Assembly: GCA_050084515.1 (NCBI GenBank)
Contig: CM114273.1
Span: 10,788,001 to 10,852,000 of the forward strand
Length of the DNA stretch: 64,000 bases
Reading direction: 5' to 3'
Source: Blasia pusilla
Taxonomy: Eukaryota > Marchantiophyta > Marchantiopsida > Blasiales
Within the stretch, counting starts at the first letter, position 1. Every line of letters starts with the position of its first letter. Positions 21,517 to 30,580 of this stretch are shown here, one piece after another. The notes under the pieces were generated by a model. It made no database searches, was not told where the DNA came from, and saw only the letters and a program-made list of their open reading frames with translations. The position numbers were made by a program, and so were the translations under genes.

Positions 21517-22519
21517 TGTCGCGTCCCTCATAACCAAACAACACCAAATACGCGCCAAGCAAAACATCAGAACTCAAAGGAACTCACGCCGCGAGGTTTG
21601 CGCTTTGGAGAGGCGTTTGGAAGAGTCTCTTGGAAAAGTCTAAGAGACGAAACGCGGAACAGAGTTGTGCGTTTCATGGGTTAGTGGTCGTAACCAGGAA
21701 ACCTAGACCAAACGTGAGCCGAGACTTGAGATGAGTTGAGTCTTGGAGGTTGGTTGCCAAAGAGGTGAGAACCAGTTTGGAACACGACTAGCGTTTGGGA
21801 GAATCTGACTGTGTCTAGGACCATAACGTTGAGCTCCAAGATGCGTTCGGGACAAGTAAGGGCGCGTTGGAAAGCTAATCTTGAGATGCTTCCAACGCAC
21901 CAAAGATCTCAGCAAACGCATAAGTACAGGCTGAGATATTGGCCTAAAACGATTCAGAGAGCAATCGGGTTGAGGGCCAGTTGAGGGCCCAGGTGTCTTT
22001 CCTAAATATAGGGGGCCCGGAGATCCCCAGAAGTACTAGTAAGGGGAGTACCTTCTCTGAGATGTCTCGGGAAACGAAACCCCACTTTGGGCGCCAAACG
22101 GCGTTTCAGAGGCACGGATGAAACGGGAGTTTGCGAAACCCAAACCCAAACCCGATCCAGGGAGTGGACTTTTACGCCACACTTGGATTCCAACCAAGAT
22201 TCACCGTGCGAGTCTTGGTGAGGAACTCATTGGATGTTCATCGGACGATTGGAACCGCTAGGCGCGAAACGCCGTTTGAGTTCTGAACCCAAACATCCCA
22301 AGTCTTTCGAGACCCGTGTTGGAAACCGCGAAACTAGGAAGGTTGAGCTTGAAGAGAGAGTCCGAGACGAGAACTCGGAAAGTAATCCCGCTGATTGATC
22401 CAAGACCCGACTAACCGAAGTGCGTGTTTGGATGCAGATCAGCGTTGAGAGCGTGACCTACTGAACGCACGCTTCCGCAACAAACAAGATTAACGTTCAA
22501 GGAGAGTAGGCGCACGACA
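21517..22519 (+). repeat. Right LTR of chromovirus D
   Basis: 1003 bp, the partner of 13885-14903, with the same termini (TGTCGCG...GCACGACA). It differs from the left LTR by scattered substitutions and many short indels. Confidence 0.95.
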
Positions 22520-22524
22520 CCATG
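22520..22524. repeat. Target-site duplication CCATG of element D (right)
   Basis: This is the partner of 13880-13884. The ATG in this duplicate corresponds to the last in-frame Met codon of B gag at 13882-13884, so the B reading continues from here without frame change. Confidence 0.95.
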
Positions 22525-23190
22525 GCTTCTCCTGGTGTTGTGTTGCTAGATAACCAAGGAGAGGGCTTCCAGTTGATGAGTCCTGAAGGTAGAGCTTTTA
22601 GTCCGCAGCGCGTCTTGTTGGATTCAGGAGCGCAACCCCTGATGTTGGGGAAAGCGTCATTCAGAGGATTGGGCTTGACGAGAGCCGATGTGGAGCGTTG
22701 TCTATTCCGGATATAGACATCCTTGGGTGGAGCGAGTACCACACAGTATATCACCCGACAAGAGGTCATGGTGAGGATTCGCCCGGGACATCCTTCAGAT
22801 GAGTCCGTGGTACGCGCCAAGGCGATAGTGATTGATGCAGAGTCCTACAACGTCTTGGTTGGTGGAGCAGTGTTATACCCGATGAGGTTTTCCCTGGATT
22901 ACTGGGAGGAGTCAGCGTCCTACAGACCAGGATGGCAGTCAGGTGATGGGCGCCTTAGCTCATTACCTGTTCGATTCACAGGTGCAGTAATCGAGCAACG
23001 GCCACGAGAGATGGCGACCTTAGCAGCATTTAGCATTGCCATCACTTGGCCTAGTGATTTGATTGAGGGACATGTCCATGCAGAGGATACTCCCATTCCT
23101 AACATTTCTATGGAGAGGAGTGTTATGGTAGGTGTATCATTCCGTGGAGGAGAGGTGCCGATGTGGGGCTCGATTGAGGAGCTTTGACGA
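22522..23190 (+). pseudogene. Copy B retropepsin and linker
   Basis: The reading resumes after D with SPGVVLLDNQGEGFQLMSPE, FSPQRVLLDSGAQPLMLGKA and FRGLGLTRADVE. Asp-Ser-Gly at 22621-22629 is the retropepsin catalytic triad. A TAG at about 22714 replaces a Gln codon present in copy C (PFQIQTLIGA). The frame continues at 22723-23187 with GGASTTQYITRQEVMVRIRP and YNVLVGGAVLYPMRFSLDYW, the protease C-terminal half. A linker follows (TLAAFSIAITWPSDLIEGHV) that is shared with A and C and leads into the methyltransferase. The protease would process the Gag-Pol precursor. Confidence 0.85.
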
Positions 23191-24315
23191 TTGGCAGATG
23201 AGCACGTGCAGACCGCATGGAGCGTGGCGTTTGCACCGGAGCGTGACGGGTCTGAGGAACCCGAGGTAGCAGGGAGTGCTACGATGACACCCTTGGATAC
23301 CACACCCATTGTGTGGTGTACCCCGGAGGAGGGTATTCGAGTGTTAGATCTCTTTGGAGGGATTAGCACCGGGTTAGCTGCTGTTTTGCAAGCATGAGTG
23401 CGAGTAGAGCAATACCTGTATGTGGAGAGTGATGATGTTGCAAGGCGCGTCTCACTACGACATGTGGCACAGTTACGCCTACGTTTTCCCAACTTATTGT
23501 CTGTGTCCGCAGTACAGGGGTATCAGAGTTCCCTACGGAGGGATATTTCGTTGTTGGGGGCGCAGGATTTAGAGCGGGTAGGGACCATTGATTTGGTCAT
23601 TGCCGGTTGGCCATGTTAGGGCCAATCGAGTGCTGGACAAGGCAGCGGGTTGGCTAACACTCGGTCCATGTTGTTTTGGGAGATATTGAGGGTCTTACGG
23701 CAGTTGCAGGAGCACCAGTCTCGTTCTCCAGCCTACATTTTGGAGAATGTGCCAATCTTAGGAGACTCTAGGTCACCGATGGTGATGAGTGCTCATCAAG
23801 TGCGCGCATGGATCGGCCCAGCAGTGTTCTTGGATGCGGCGAGTGTAGGTTCTAGAGACCATCGCCTGTGTCTATGGTGGACCAACTTGGTGCCCCATGC
23901 GGTGTTACGGAGGGCGTATGCGAGGGTGGAGCGCCCCTCCCATTTGTTAGTGGATTCCATTCTGGATCGAGGTTGTCGATCATAGGCAGTGAGGCACGAT
24001 GATCGACCACCGTTGATTGTGGTCAACAGGGTAGGCAGGCCGAGGGCAGCCTTGCCCACGTTTGTGAGTTTTCCCGCTTCCTATGCATACAAGGAGGTTG
24101 GTCCTGGCTTGGTTTAGGATGACCAGGTTCAGCGGTTGGTGGAGCCCAACGCCGACGAGAGAGAGCGAGCGATGGGATTTCCCACAGGAGTGACGGCAGT
24201 ACCGTCAGAGGCATCACGATGCCATGTCTTGGGTCAGGCGATGGACCTGAACTGCTTGACATGGATCCTCAACTTGGGAGTGGCTGAACAGCGTCAGATC
24301 ACCGCGATTGCATTG
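23191..24315 (+). pseudogene. Copy B cytosine-5 DNA methyltransferase (Dnmt3/DRM-like catalytic domain)
   Basis: The domain would transfer methyl from S-adenosylmethionine to cytosine C5. Motifs in order: motif I VLDLFGGISTGLAAVLQA (23341-23394, SAM binding); LYVESDDVARRVS (motif II-like acidic residue); DLVIAGWPC (motif IV, catalytic Cys ending 23618); LENVPILGD (motif VI Glu-Asn-Val, 23739-23765); FLDAASVGSRDHRLCLWW (motif VIII-like, 23827-23882); and ADERERAMGFPTGVTAVP plus VLGQAMDLN (motifs IX-X, 24148-24255). The spacing resembles Dnmt3/DRM rather than Dnmt1. It is interrupted by TGA (23396), TAG directly after the catalytic Cys (23617-23619), TAG (about 23983) and TAG (about 24116). It lies between protease and RT and is too complete to be chance. 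Confidence 0.92.
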
Positions 24316-24689
24316 GTGAGCCCCATGCCTACCGAGACGGTGGAGGAAGTGGCTGGGGGCGAGACCCGAGGAGATCTACGCACCAGGGGAGATCAAGAGA
24401 GACACCCTTGGACTTCTTGGGATGTTTTGCAGGTACGCAAGGAGATGATAGCCGCAACATCGAGCGTGGTTTCGGGCACTGCACGTGGAGGAGATCAGAG
24501 TTTGCAGTTGGCATCAGGAGAGCGGCCGAGTGTTGTTGTTCGAGACAAGGTTGCACCATAGCAACCACCGATACCTGCGCCGGAGAGTCCTACCGTAGTC
24601 ACGATGGAGACTTGGGAGCCAGAAATGAGCCAGAAAGCGGCGCCGGATACATCAGTTCCTCACGAGTTATAGGAGCTGCTTTGCGTTTA

Positions 24690-25525
24690 GCATGGAGGAT
24701 TTGGATACACTGAAGGGACCGGGGATCCGCATTGAGTTGTCGGGTGATACGTCGATCTTTCGATGATCCTACAGGTACACTGATATGGAGAGGGTTGTGA
24801 TTCAGAGTAGGACCGAGGACTTGGTCAGAGCAGGACTAGTGGAGATGTCCCATGGGGAGTATGCATCTGCCACTATCATGCACGCCAAGAAGGATGTGCA
24901 GCAGACGAAGTCCGATAGGTGTGCCATGCCCACCCCTGAGGAGATCTTTGATGAAATTGGTCATGCAAAGGTCTTCAGTTCATTGGATTGGCGAGCCGGA
25001 TACCATCAGCTGCCTATCAGATTGGAGGACAGGCTGAAGACGGCATTTTGGGGCATCGATCCTCACGGGAAGGATTGTTTGTACCAGTGGCGGTTCTTAC
25101 CATTTGGGTTAAAGAACGCCCCGGCCGAGTTTCAGAGGGTCATGGATAGGATCTTGGCTGGTCTGGATTTTGCTAGGTGTTATATTGATGACATCGTAGT
25201 CTTTAGCGCCACGGTTGAGGAGCATGAGCGACATCTAGAGGAGGTGTTTCGACAATTGCAATTACATGGGCTGAAGCTACATCCAGGCAAGTGCAAGTTC
25301 TTCTACGACCAGATTGAGTACTTGGGTCATACGATATACCTAGGGGGCCTTGGTGTTCAGCAAACGAAGGTAGAGGCTATCTCACGCATTCCACGCCCTA
25401 TAGATGTGAGCCGAGTTAGCTCTTTCATGGGATTGGCGAACTTCTATCGGCGATACGTCAAGGGATTTAGTTTGATTGCGAAGCCACTGACCTTGGTGAC
25501 CAAGGTGGATCACGAGTGGCACTAG
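24690..25525 (+). CDS. Copy B reverse transcriptase
   Basis: The N-terminal part (24690-24784: SMEDLDTLKGPGIRIELSGD-type) is followed by an open frame from 24785. Motifs: YASATIMHAKKD, SDRCAMPTPEEIFDEIGHAK, FSSLDWRAGYHQLPIRLEDR, RFLPFGLKNAPAEFQRVMD and the catalytic Y-I-D-D at 25181-25192. The thumb is EYLGHTIYLGG to RVSSFMGLANFYRRYV. This is a Ty3/gypsy RT with the palm intact. A short piece between HAKKD and SDR, present in other copies as the KDG..R..VDYR region, seems shortened here (KDVQQTKSDR). A frameshift at about 25516 separates it from RNase H. Confidence 0.9.
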
Positions 25526-26349
25526 GGGATGAGCAGGAGCGAGCATTTGAATTGCTCAAGGGCATGTTGACGTCTGCGCTCACCTTGAGGAGACCGATCA
25601 GGGGGCGTCCTTTCCAGTTGCACACAGATTGGAGCATGTTGGGGCTTGGAGAGGTGCTCACCCAACATGATGATGAGGGTAGAGAGTTCGTGGTGGCTTA
25701 CGCTAGCCGCTCGAACAAAGCTGCAGAGGCAAAGTACAGCTCGTATGAGGGTGAGTGCTTGGTTGCGGTGTGGGTTGTCGTGCATTTCAGGTGTTACTTA
25801 TTCGGCAATCCCTTTACCATCATCACTGATCATCAACCACTGAAGTGGTTGATGGAGTCCGATAAGCTTACATGGAAGCTTGCGAGATGGGCTCTGTTGT
25901 TACAGGAGTATGATTTTCAGGTGGTACATAGACCTGGGACGCTCAACCAAGATGCAGATGGGTTGAGTCGTAACCCATGCCCGAGTCAGCGAGATGCGAC
26001 TAGAGCTCGATGGCATGGAGCGAGTGATGAGGAGTCGGTGCCAGGATGGCACGCATCAGCCTATTCAGGCATGTTGGCTATGGAGAGCCAGAGTGTGGAG
26101 ACCTCGATGGCGAGGTCTAGTGGAGAGTCCTTGGATCCCGAGGCCAGTGAGGAGATGACAAGTGGTAGAGATATTCATGATGATGGAGTAGTCTTGGAGT
26201 ACCTTCGTACTGGCAGCATTGCAAGCACCGTGGAGACTAGAGAGCGGGATCGGATCCTACAGCGGGCCAAACGGTTCCGTTGGGACGGGACACATGTTTT
26301 GAGGGTTTGGGGGGATGGCAGAGTACGCGTAGTGCCGCATCCTTTGTAG
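25516..26349 (+). CDS. Copy B RNase H and integrase N-terminal linker
   Basis: Open reading of about 277 codons. RNase H landmarks are RPFQLHTDWSMLGLGEVLTQ (catalytic Asp), FVVAYASRSN, KYSSYEGECLVAVWVVVHFR (catalytic Glu), NPFTIITDHQPLKWLM (catalytic Asp) and VVHRPGTLNQDADGLSRNP, the canonical end with the third-position Asp of DADGLSR. The remainder (PCPSQRDATRARWHGASDEE and on) links to the integrase zinc domain (VLEYLRTGSI, ERDRILQRAKRFRWDG). A TAG ends it at 26347-26349, just before the HHCC motif. The domain removes RNA from RNA:DNA hybrids. Confidence 0.9.
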   Translation: MALGDEQERAFELLKGMLTSALTLRRPIRGRPFQLHTDWSMLGLGEVLTQHDDEGREFVVAYASRSNKAAEAKYSSYEGECLVAVWVVVHFRCYLFGNPFTIITDHQPLKWLMESDKLTWKLARWALLLQEYDFQVVHRPGTLNQDADGLSRNPCPSQRDATRARWHGASDEESVPGWHASAYSGMLAMESQSVETSMARSSGESLDPEASEEMTSGRDIHDDGVVLEYLRTGSIASTVETRERDRILQRAKRFRWDGTHVLRVWGDGRVRVVPHPL

Positions 26350-27610
26350 AGAGCACGACTAGTGCAGCATGTCCACAAGGAGTTGGGTCACTTTGGGGTG
26401 AAGCGGACATACAGCTTGCTCAAGATTCAGTATTGGTGGCGAGGCATGCAGACTGACGTTCAGCAGTTTGTTGCCAGGTGCATGGTGTGTGATCGGGTCC
26501 GAGCATCATTCAATGCTCCGACTCCACAGTTGCATCCATTACCGATCATGGGCTTAGGGTAAAGATGGAGTTTGGATTTTGCAGGACCTTTGCCTTTGAC
26601 GGAGCGTCACAGTCGTTATGTGTTGGTGATGGTCGAGCACTTCTCGAAGTGGATCGAGTTGGTTGTATTGCCTGACAAAGCGAGTGAGGGAGTAGCTTAT
26701 GCCTTCCTTGACAAAGTGGTGAGTCATTATGGCGCATCGGCTGAGGTGTTGACGGACCAGGGTATCGAGTTTCGCGGTGAGTTCCAAGCCTTGTGTGATC
26801 AGGCGCTGATCGACCACCGCACGACTTCGCGAGATCATCTTGAGGCAGATGGATTAGCGGAGAGAGTTGTGCAGACGATGAAGAGGGGTTTACGCAAGTA
26901 TGGCTTGCAGAGAGGGCACCTAGGAGATTGGGACCTCCAGTTGCCATGGTTGGGGATGGGATACAGATTCACAGGCATGCATCCTTAGCATCTTTTTCAC
27001 CGTACTTGCTACTTTATGGCCGAGAGCCAGATTTACGTGCGGCCATTCGTCGAGATGCTGGTGAGGTGCTGGACCTTGATGACCCAGATGTATGGGTGCG
27101 AGCATGTTCTCAAAGGGCTGAGTTGTTTCGGAGAGTGATGCCCATGGCGTTCGAGAACTTGGCGCTTGCGCAGCATCGAAATACATTGAGGTATGCGACT
27201 ATTCGGGAGGTGGTTATTGACCAACTATCCGGAGGTTTCATCAGGGAGATTATGTCTATTTGCAGCAGACGGCACCGACGACGTTGGATGTGACTATAGG
27301 GCGCACTATCCTAAGAGTGCGTGACGTTTTGCCATACGGTGTTCTCTTGCTGGAGGAACGCGATGGTATGGTATGGAAGGACCATGTGCATAATTCTGCA
27401 CCATGTCACCTTCCTAACATTGATAGTATAGTGGATCCGAGCTTAGTAGTAGTTCCTGTAGGCTTGCGTTGTATGTTGTGTGGTTCTGCCCGGGTGTGCG
27501 CCACGATGCTAGTCTGTGATGGTTGTTCGAGAGGTTGGCATATGGCATGTCTGACGCCACCTCTCACTAGGGTTCCTCGGGGACGATGGATGTGTCCCAG
27601 ATGTACATAG
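26350..27610 (+). pseudogene. Copy B integrase with C-terminal PHD finger
   Basis: Integrase joins element DNA to the host chromosome. The HHCC zinc domain is at 26362-26510 (HKELGH..., C-M-V-C). The catalytic core at 26572-26985 has LDFAGPLPLTERHSRYVLVM (first Asp), EVLTDQGIEFRGEF (second Asp) and the Glu in DGLAERVVQTMKRGL. The core is followed by LLLYGREPDLRAAIRRDAGE and DLDDPDVWVRACSQRAELFR in a shifted frame, then a GPY/F-like module (TTLDVTIGRTILRVRDVLPY, VWKDHVHNSAPCHLP) and the PHD finger. Breaks are a TAA near 26560, a TAG at about 26987 and two frameshifts. Confidence 0.88.
27461..27610 (+). CDS. PHD finger at the C-terminus of copy B integrase
   Basis: The frame ends LRCMLCGSARVCATMLVCDG, CSRGWHMACLTPPLTRVP, RGRWMCPRCT and stop. 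The spacing C-x2-C, C-x2-C, H-x2-C and C-x2-C with Trp before the last pair is the canonical Cys4-His-Cys3 PHD signature. The second Cys pair lies in LVCDGC and the Gly-Trp-His follows. PHD fingers of this class read the histone H3 tail, often the K4 state. It occupies the place where chromoviruses carry a chromodomain. Copy C has the same finger, broken, at 54943-55113. Confidence 0.9.
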   Translation, partial: GLRCMLCGSARVCATMLVCDGCSRGWHMACLTPPLTRVPRGRWMCPRCT

Positions 27611-27926
27611 AGGAGATACTAGGTAGGTTTCGATCCCGAATTTTTCTCTGACATGGATGACAGGAAGGCGACTAACGATGGGGCCACATGAGCACCCGGC
27701 CTTCTTGCTCTTAGCTTCCGAGAGATGTATGTCATGGTAGGTAGGGATAGATGGTTATCTGGAGTTAGAGGGACCTAACCATCACCTAGGGGGGCGATTG
27801 GAGATATTTTGGTACTTCTTGTCTCGTTGTTTGGATGCCATAAGTTAGCATGGGATCGTGCGTATTTGTGTGTGTGTTCGGTGATAGCGATGTATGTTGT
27901 GTAGCGATGTGTATGCGCACGACAAC
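27611..27926 (+). other. Copy B 3' UTR with PPT-like tract and an internal copy of the LTR end
   Basis: A purine tract aggggggcg at 27788-27796 (also in copy C, reverse, near 54870) is followed not by the LTR start but by 127 bp (27797-27924) nearly identical to the last 127 bp of the 3' LTR (28447-28574). These end in ...gtatgcgcacgaca, then ac, then the LTR start TGTCAC. Copy C has the same arrangement in shorter form. No coding sequence lies here. Confidence 0.8.
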
Positions 27927-28573
27927 TGTCACGTCCTTTAGGATAGATCGGTGAGATCTAGTAGAGCTTCTTCAAGAGTAGTGGAGGACACGCCTAGGAG
28001 GTCCAGGATGACCTGCTGAGGCCCCAGGAAACCTGAGAGAGCAGGTTTCCCCTTCGTTTTGGCTCATTTGGAGCCATATTGAGGAACTTACTATTTTAGA
28101 TAAGTACTATTTTGAGTATATATGATCAAATTTCTATTTTTGTTAAGTGGCCCTTGACCTCCTACATCAGGTCAAGAGCCAAAGAGGTGACTTGGGAGAA
28201 TAGGTTACCATGGAGAGAGCTTGGGAGAGGGGAGGGGTATATATCCCAAGGAGAGAGAGCTTGAGATCTCATTCTCTCTTTGTTGAACCTCTTGGCATGA
28301 AGCGGCAGAGCTATGGTCCCTTGCCTTGTGAGTGTAACCCAAGCCTCTCATTAGGAGAGTGGGTTTGGTTTGACATGAGAGAGGGTGCACACCTTTGAGA
28401 GCTATGGTGTGAGATTGTGTAGAGAGAGAGATTGGATCTTACTTTAATTGGAGATATTTTGGTACTTCTTCTCTCGTTGTTTGGATACCATGAGTTAGCG
28501 TGGGATCGTGCGTGTTTGTGTGTGTGTTCGGTGATAGCGATGTATGTTGTGTAGCGATGTGTATGCGTACGAC
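27927..28573 (+). repeat. Copy B 3' LTR
   Basis: About 647 bp, starting TGTCACGTCC and ending at the acctc target duplication. It contains a perfect 9-bp hairpin (ggaaacctg, 6-base loop, caggtttcc) at 28027-28050, a TATA-like tatatat at 28238-28244 and GAGAG-rich transcribed-region-like sequence. A degenerate reverse relative lies at 53440-53920. Confidence 0.8.
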
Positions 28574-28578
28574 ACCTC
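28574..28578. repeat. Target-site duplication acctc of copy B (right)
   Basis: Partner of 10198-10202. LINE ORF1 sequence resumes directly after it. Confidence 0.8.
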
Positions 28579-28727
28579 TATAAGTTGAAGCTAGGAGAAA
28601 GAAGCTTGCAAAGGTCAAAGGGGCTCAAGAATCAGGTTTTATTGCTTTTCTACGCGATGGTCGAGCAATTATTACCCAGAGAAAGAGAGACTTATCAACT
28701 TAACAATCCAAGGATCAGAGAGTATTG

Positions 28728-29561
28728 ATGTGGAATATGTGTGGCCTTTCAACAACAAAGTATGTGAGTGTTCTACCAGTTTGGGAGATGGCGGACATCA
28801 TCAATATTGTGGAGACTTGGGAACATGAGAGGAATACTATTGTAGAGATGCAAGGGTTTACTTTGGTGGGATCGACATGGAATAAAATAAGGCAACGGGC
28901 AGGAAGGGATTATGGCGGTATTGCTACTTTCATACGGTCTCAATGTCTACCTTTAATACATGTAGAAGATCAAGACATCGAGGGCCAATATCATTGGCTA
29001 CGTCTTGGTTTGGTTGGAGGATCTTATTGTTATTTGGCAGTTTGCTATTTTGTACCACTGTCCATGCCTATCTACGCAACGCGCACTTGCAATCGGAGTC
29101 AACCGTTTCATCGGCTTATTGGGTATGTTCTCAAATATCAAAGCAAAGGTGAAGTCTTTCTAGTTGGGGATTTCAATGCTCGCACACGTATTGCTCAATT
29201 TACCCAATTTAATGAGTTCTTGACTTCTCTTCTTCTCAAAGAACCAGAGGATAGTTTGTGGTCTAGAGTCTCTTTAGATCTTTCTACAAATCTTTTGACA
29301 AAGCATTTTTTAACTTTTGGAGCCACTTGTAATTTGGAAGTTCTTAATGGAACCTCTCATTTTTCCAACGCTCATTCTAATATATGCTTCTCCTCTATTG
29401 GTGCTAGCACCATAGACTATCTTCTCTCCTCGCCCATTAATAGCTCTCATATCTCTACATTTGAAGTTTTAGAACCTCAGCCTGAATCAAATCATGCGTT
29501 TCTTTTATTTACTCTCTCACTATTGAAGATAATTCCTCTCTCAACACGTCAATCCGTTTAA
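28728..29561 (+). CDS. LINE ORF2 endonuclease domain (AP-endonuclease-like)
   Basis: The domain nicks target DNA for target-primed reverse transcription. It opens MWNMCGLSTTKYVSVLP (catalytic Asn), then IINIVETWEH (catalytic Glu), GRDYGGIATFIR, FLVGDFNARTRI (catalytic Asp and Asn), SSIGASTIDYLL and ESNHAFLLFTL, where Ser-Asp-His is normal and Asn replaces the Asp. The order and spacing match the EEP fold of L1-type LINEs. It begins 30 bp after the ORF1 stop. The frame ends at TAA 29559-29561 and the RT follows in a different frame. Loss of the Asp before the last His would impair catalysis. Confidence 0.88.
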   Translation: MWNMCGLSTTKYVSVLPVWEMADIINIVETWEHERNTIVEMQGFTLVGSTWNKIRQRAGRDYGGIATFIRSQCLPLIHVEDQDIEGQYHWLRLGLVGGSYCYLAVCYFVPLSMPIYATRTCNRSQPFHRLIGYVLKYQSKGEVFLVGDFNARTRIAQFTQFNEFLTSLLLKEPEDSLWSRVSLDLSTNLLTKHFLTFGATCNLEVLNGTSHFSNAHSNICFSSIGASTIDYLLSSPINSSHISTFEVLEPQPESNHAFLLFTLSLLKIIPLSTRQSV

Positions 29562-29649
29562 GCTTCTTCCAAGTTTCGCTTAGATCTTCGAAAAAAGATC
29601 TTTATGTGGTAGATTTACAAGAACTCTTGACTCACATTGTATGAAGCCT

Positions 29650-30580
29650 TGATTCATAGACGGCAATTTTGCAACTAATCGAATTGCTCAAGAAAATTGC
29701 ATACAAGTTCTTTTCCCGGCATAGGGATAGAAGTGCTAGGAGTCTGCCTTGTAATGGGTGGTTTGACTCTGAATGCAAGCAAGCAAGGATAAGATCAATG
29801 GACAAATCTTTGGATATCCAAAGTCGGCTTTTCATGACAAGCCTTAACAAACACTTGGTGAAATCTAAGAAACGAGCTTTCGTGCGGCGGAACCATGAGT
29901 CCTTAATAAGGGAACTCCATGATGACCCCAAATCATTTTGGAGAAGGTTAGCAGTACAGTCTTCAAAACCTACTCTTCCAAGTCTTTGATGTCTTTTTCC
30001 GAAAAGCTCTACTTCTTCCCAGATGCTACATCTATGCCCCGTTGTGAAGGCATACCAGGCCTATTCTCTGAAGGAGAGATGATGACTCAACTAAGAAGAT
30101 TAGCAAATGGCAAATGTGAGGATTTGGATGATCTTTCAGTTGAACTTCTCAAGTGGGGAGGAGATTCTATCGGGCCAATCCTCACCAAAGTATTGGGTGA
30201 TACTGCTATCTATGGTTTCTTTCTACTTGGTCGCTATGAGAGATTATTCCTATTCACAAATCAGAATAGAATGGCGGAGTTAACGAACTATCGCACAATC
30301 ATGGTGGGTAGTGTTTTTGCCAAGTTGTTTGGAAAATTGATGGAGTTGAGCATATGGACAGAATCTTTCCAAAAGAGAGCACGAGTCCAAGCTGTTTTTT
30401 GTCCAACATACAACACCATCAACCATATCCTAGCCTTACGTGTTTTATGGGAGAAATCTAAGGGCACTGGGAAAGCTTTATTTTGCGGTTTCATCAATTT
30501 CAAGAAAGCTTTTGATACAACATCTGGTAAGCTATTATGGGATAGGTTGCAAGCCATTGGAGTACCACAAAATCTCCTAG
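29650..30580 (+). pseudogene. LINE ORF2, N-terminal part of reverse transcriptase
   Basis: A linker (KKIAYKFFSRHRDRSARSLP, WFDSECKQAR, LDIQSRLFMTSLNKHL, HDDPKSFWRRLA) leads to the RT entry at 29938-30580. Landmarks are FSEGEMMTQLRRLANGKCED, DDLSVELLKWGGDSIGPILT, ELTNYRTIMVGSVFAKLFGK and FCGFINFKKAFDTTSGKLLW (RT motif A). The reading stops at 30580, where an inverted chromovirus LTR begins. The remaining RT core, including the metal-binding F/YxDD motif, is absent from the window. One frameshift lies near 29975. Confidence 0.85.

Larger units (their letters stand above)
13885..22519 (+). mobile_element. Chromovirus D: full-length Ty3/gypsy element nested in copy B
   Basis: It has two about 1-kb LTRs (13885-14903 and 21517-22519, TGTCGCG...ACGACA), a tRNA primer site, gag with zinc knuckle, protease, RT, RNase H, integrase, a C-terminal chromodomain and a polypurine tract. 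A CCATG duplication flanks it. The chromodomain assigns it to the chromovirus branch of Ty3/gypsy. Frames are broken at several places, and the long leader carries foreign-looking sequence (15011-16140), so it is not autonomous. The solo LTR at 8914 and element E at 30581 belong to the same family. Confidence 0.93.
10203..28573 (+). mobile_element. Copy B: DNMT- and PHD-encoding Ty3/gypsy element with nested chromovirus
   Basis: The order on the plus strand is: 5' LTR part, leader, gag with CCHC knuckles, unrecognised conserved domain, [chromovirus D, 13885-22519], retropepsin, cytosine-5 DNA methyltransferase, RT, RNase H, integrase, PHD finger, 3' UTR and 3' LTR (27927-28573). Without D the element is about 9.7 kb. 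It is flanked by acctc and sits in LINE ORF1. Most domains are readable but interrupted by stops and frameshifts, many consistent with C-to-T change. Known background: DNMT-bearing gypsy elements were described from the charophyte Klebsormidium nitens. I cannot tell whether this is the same lineage. Confidence 0.9.
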
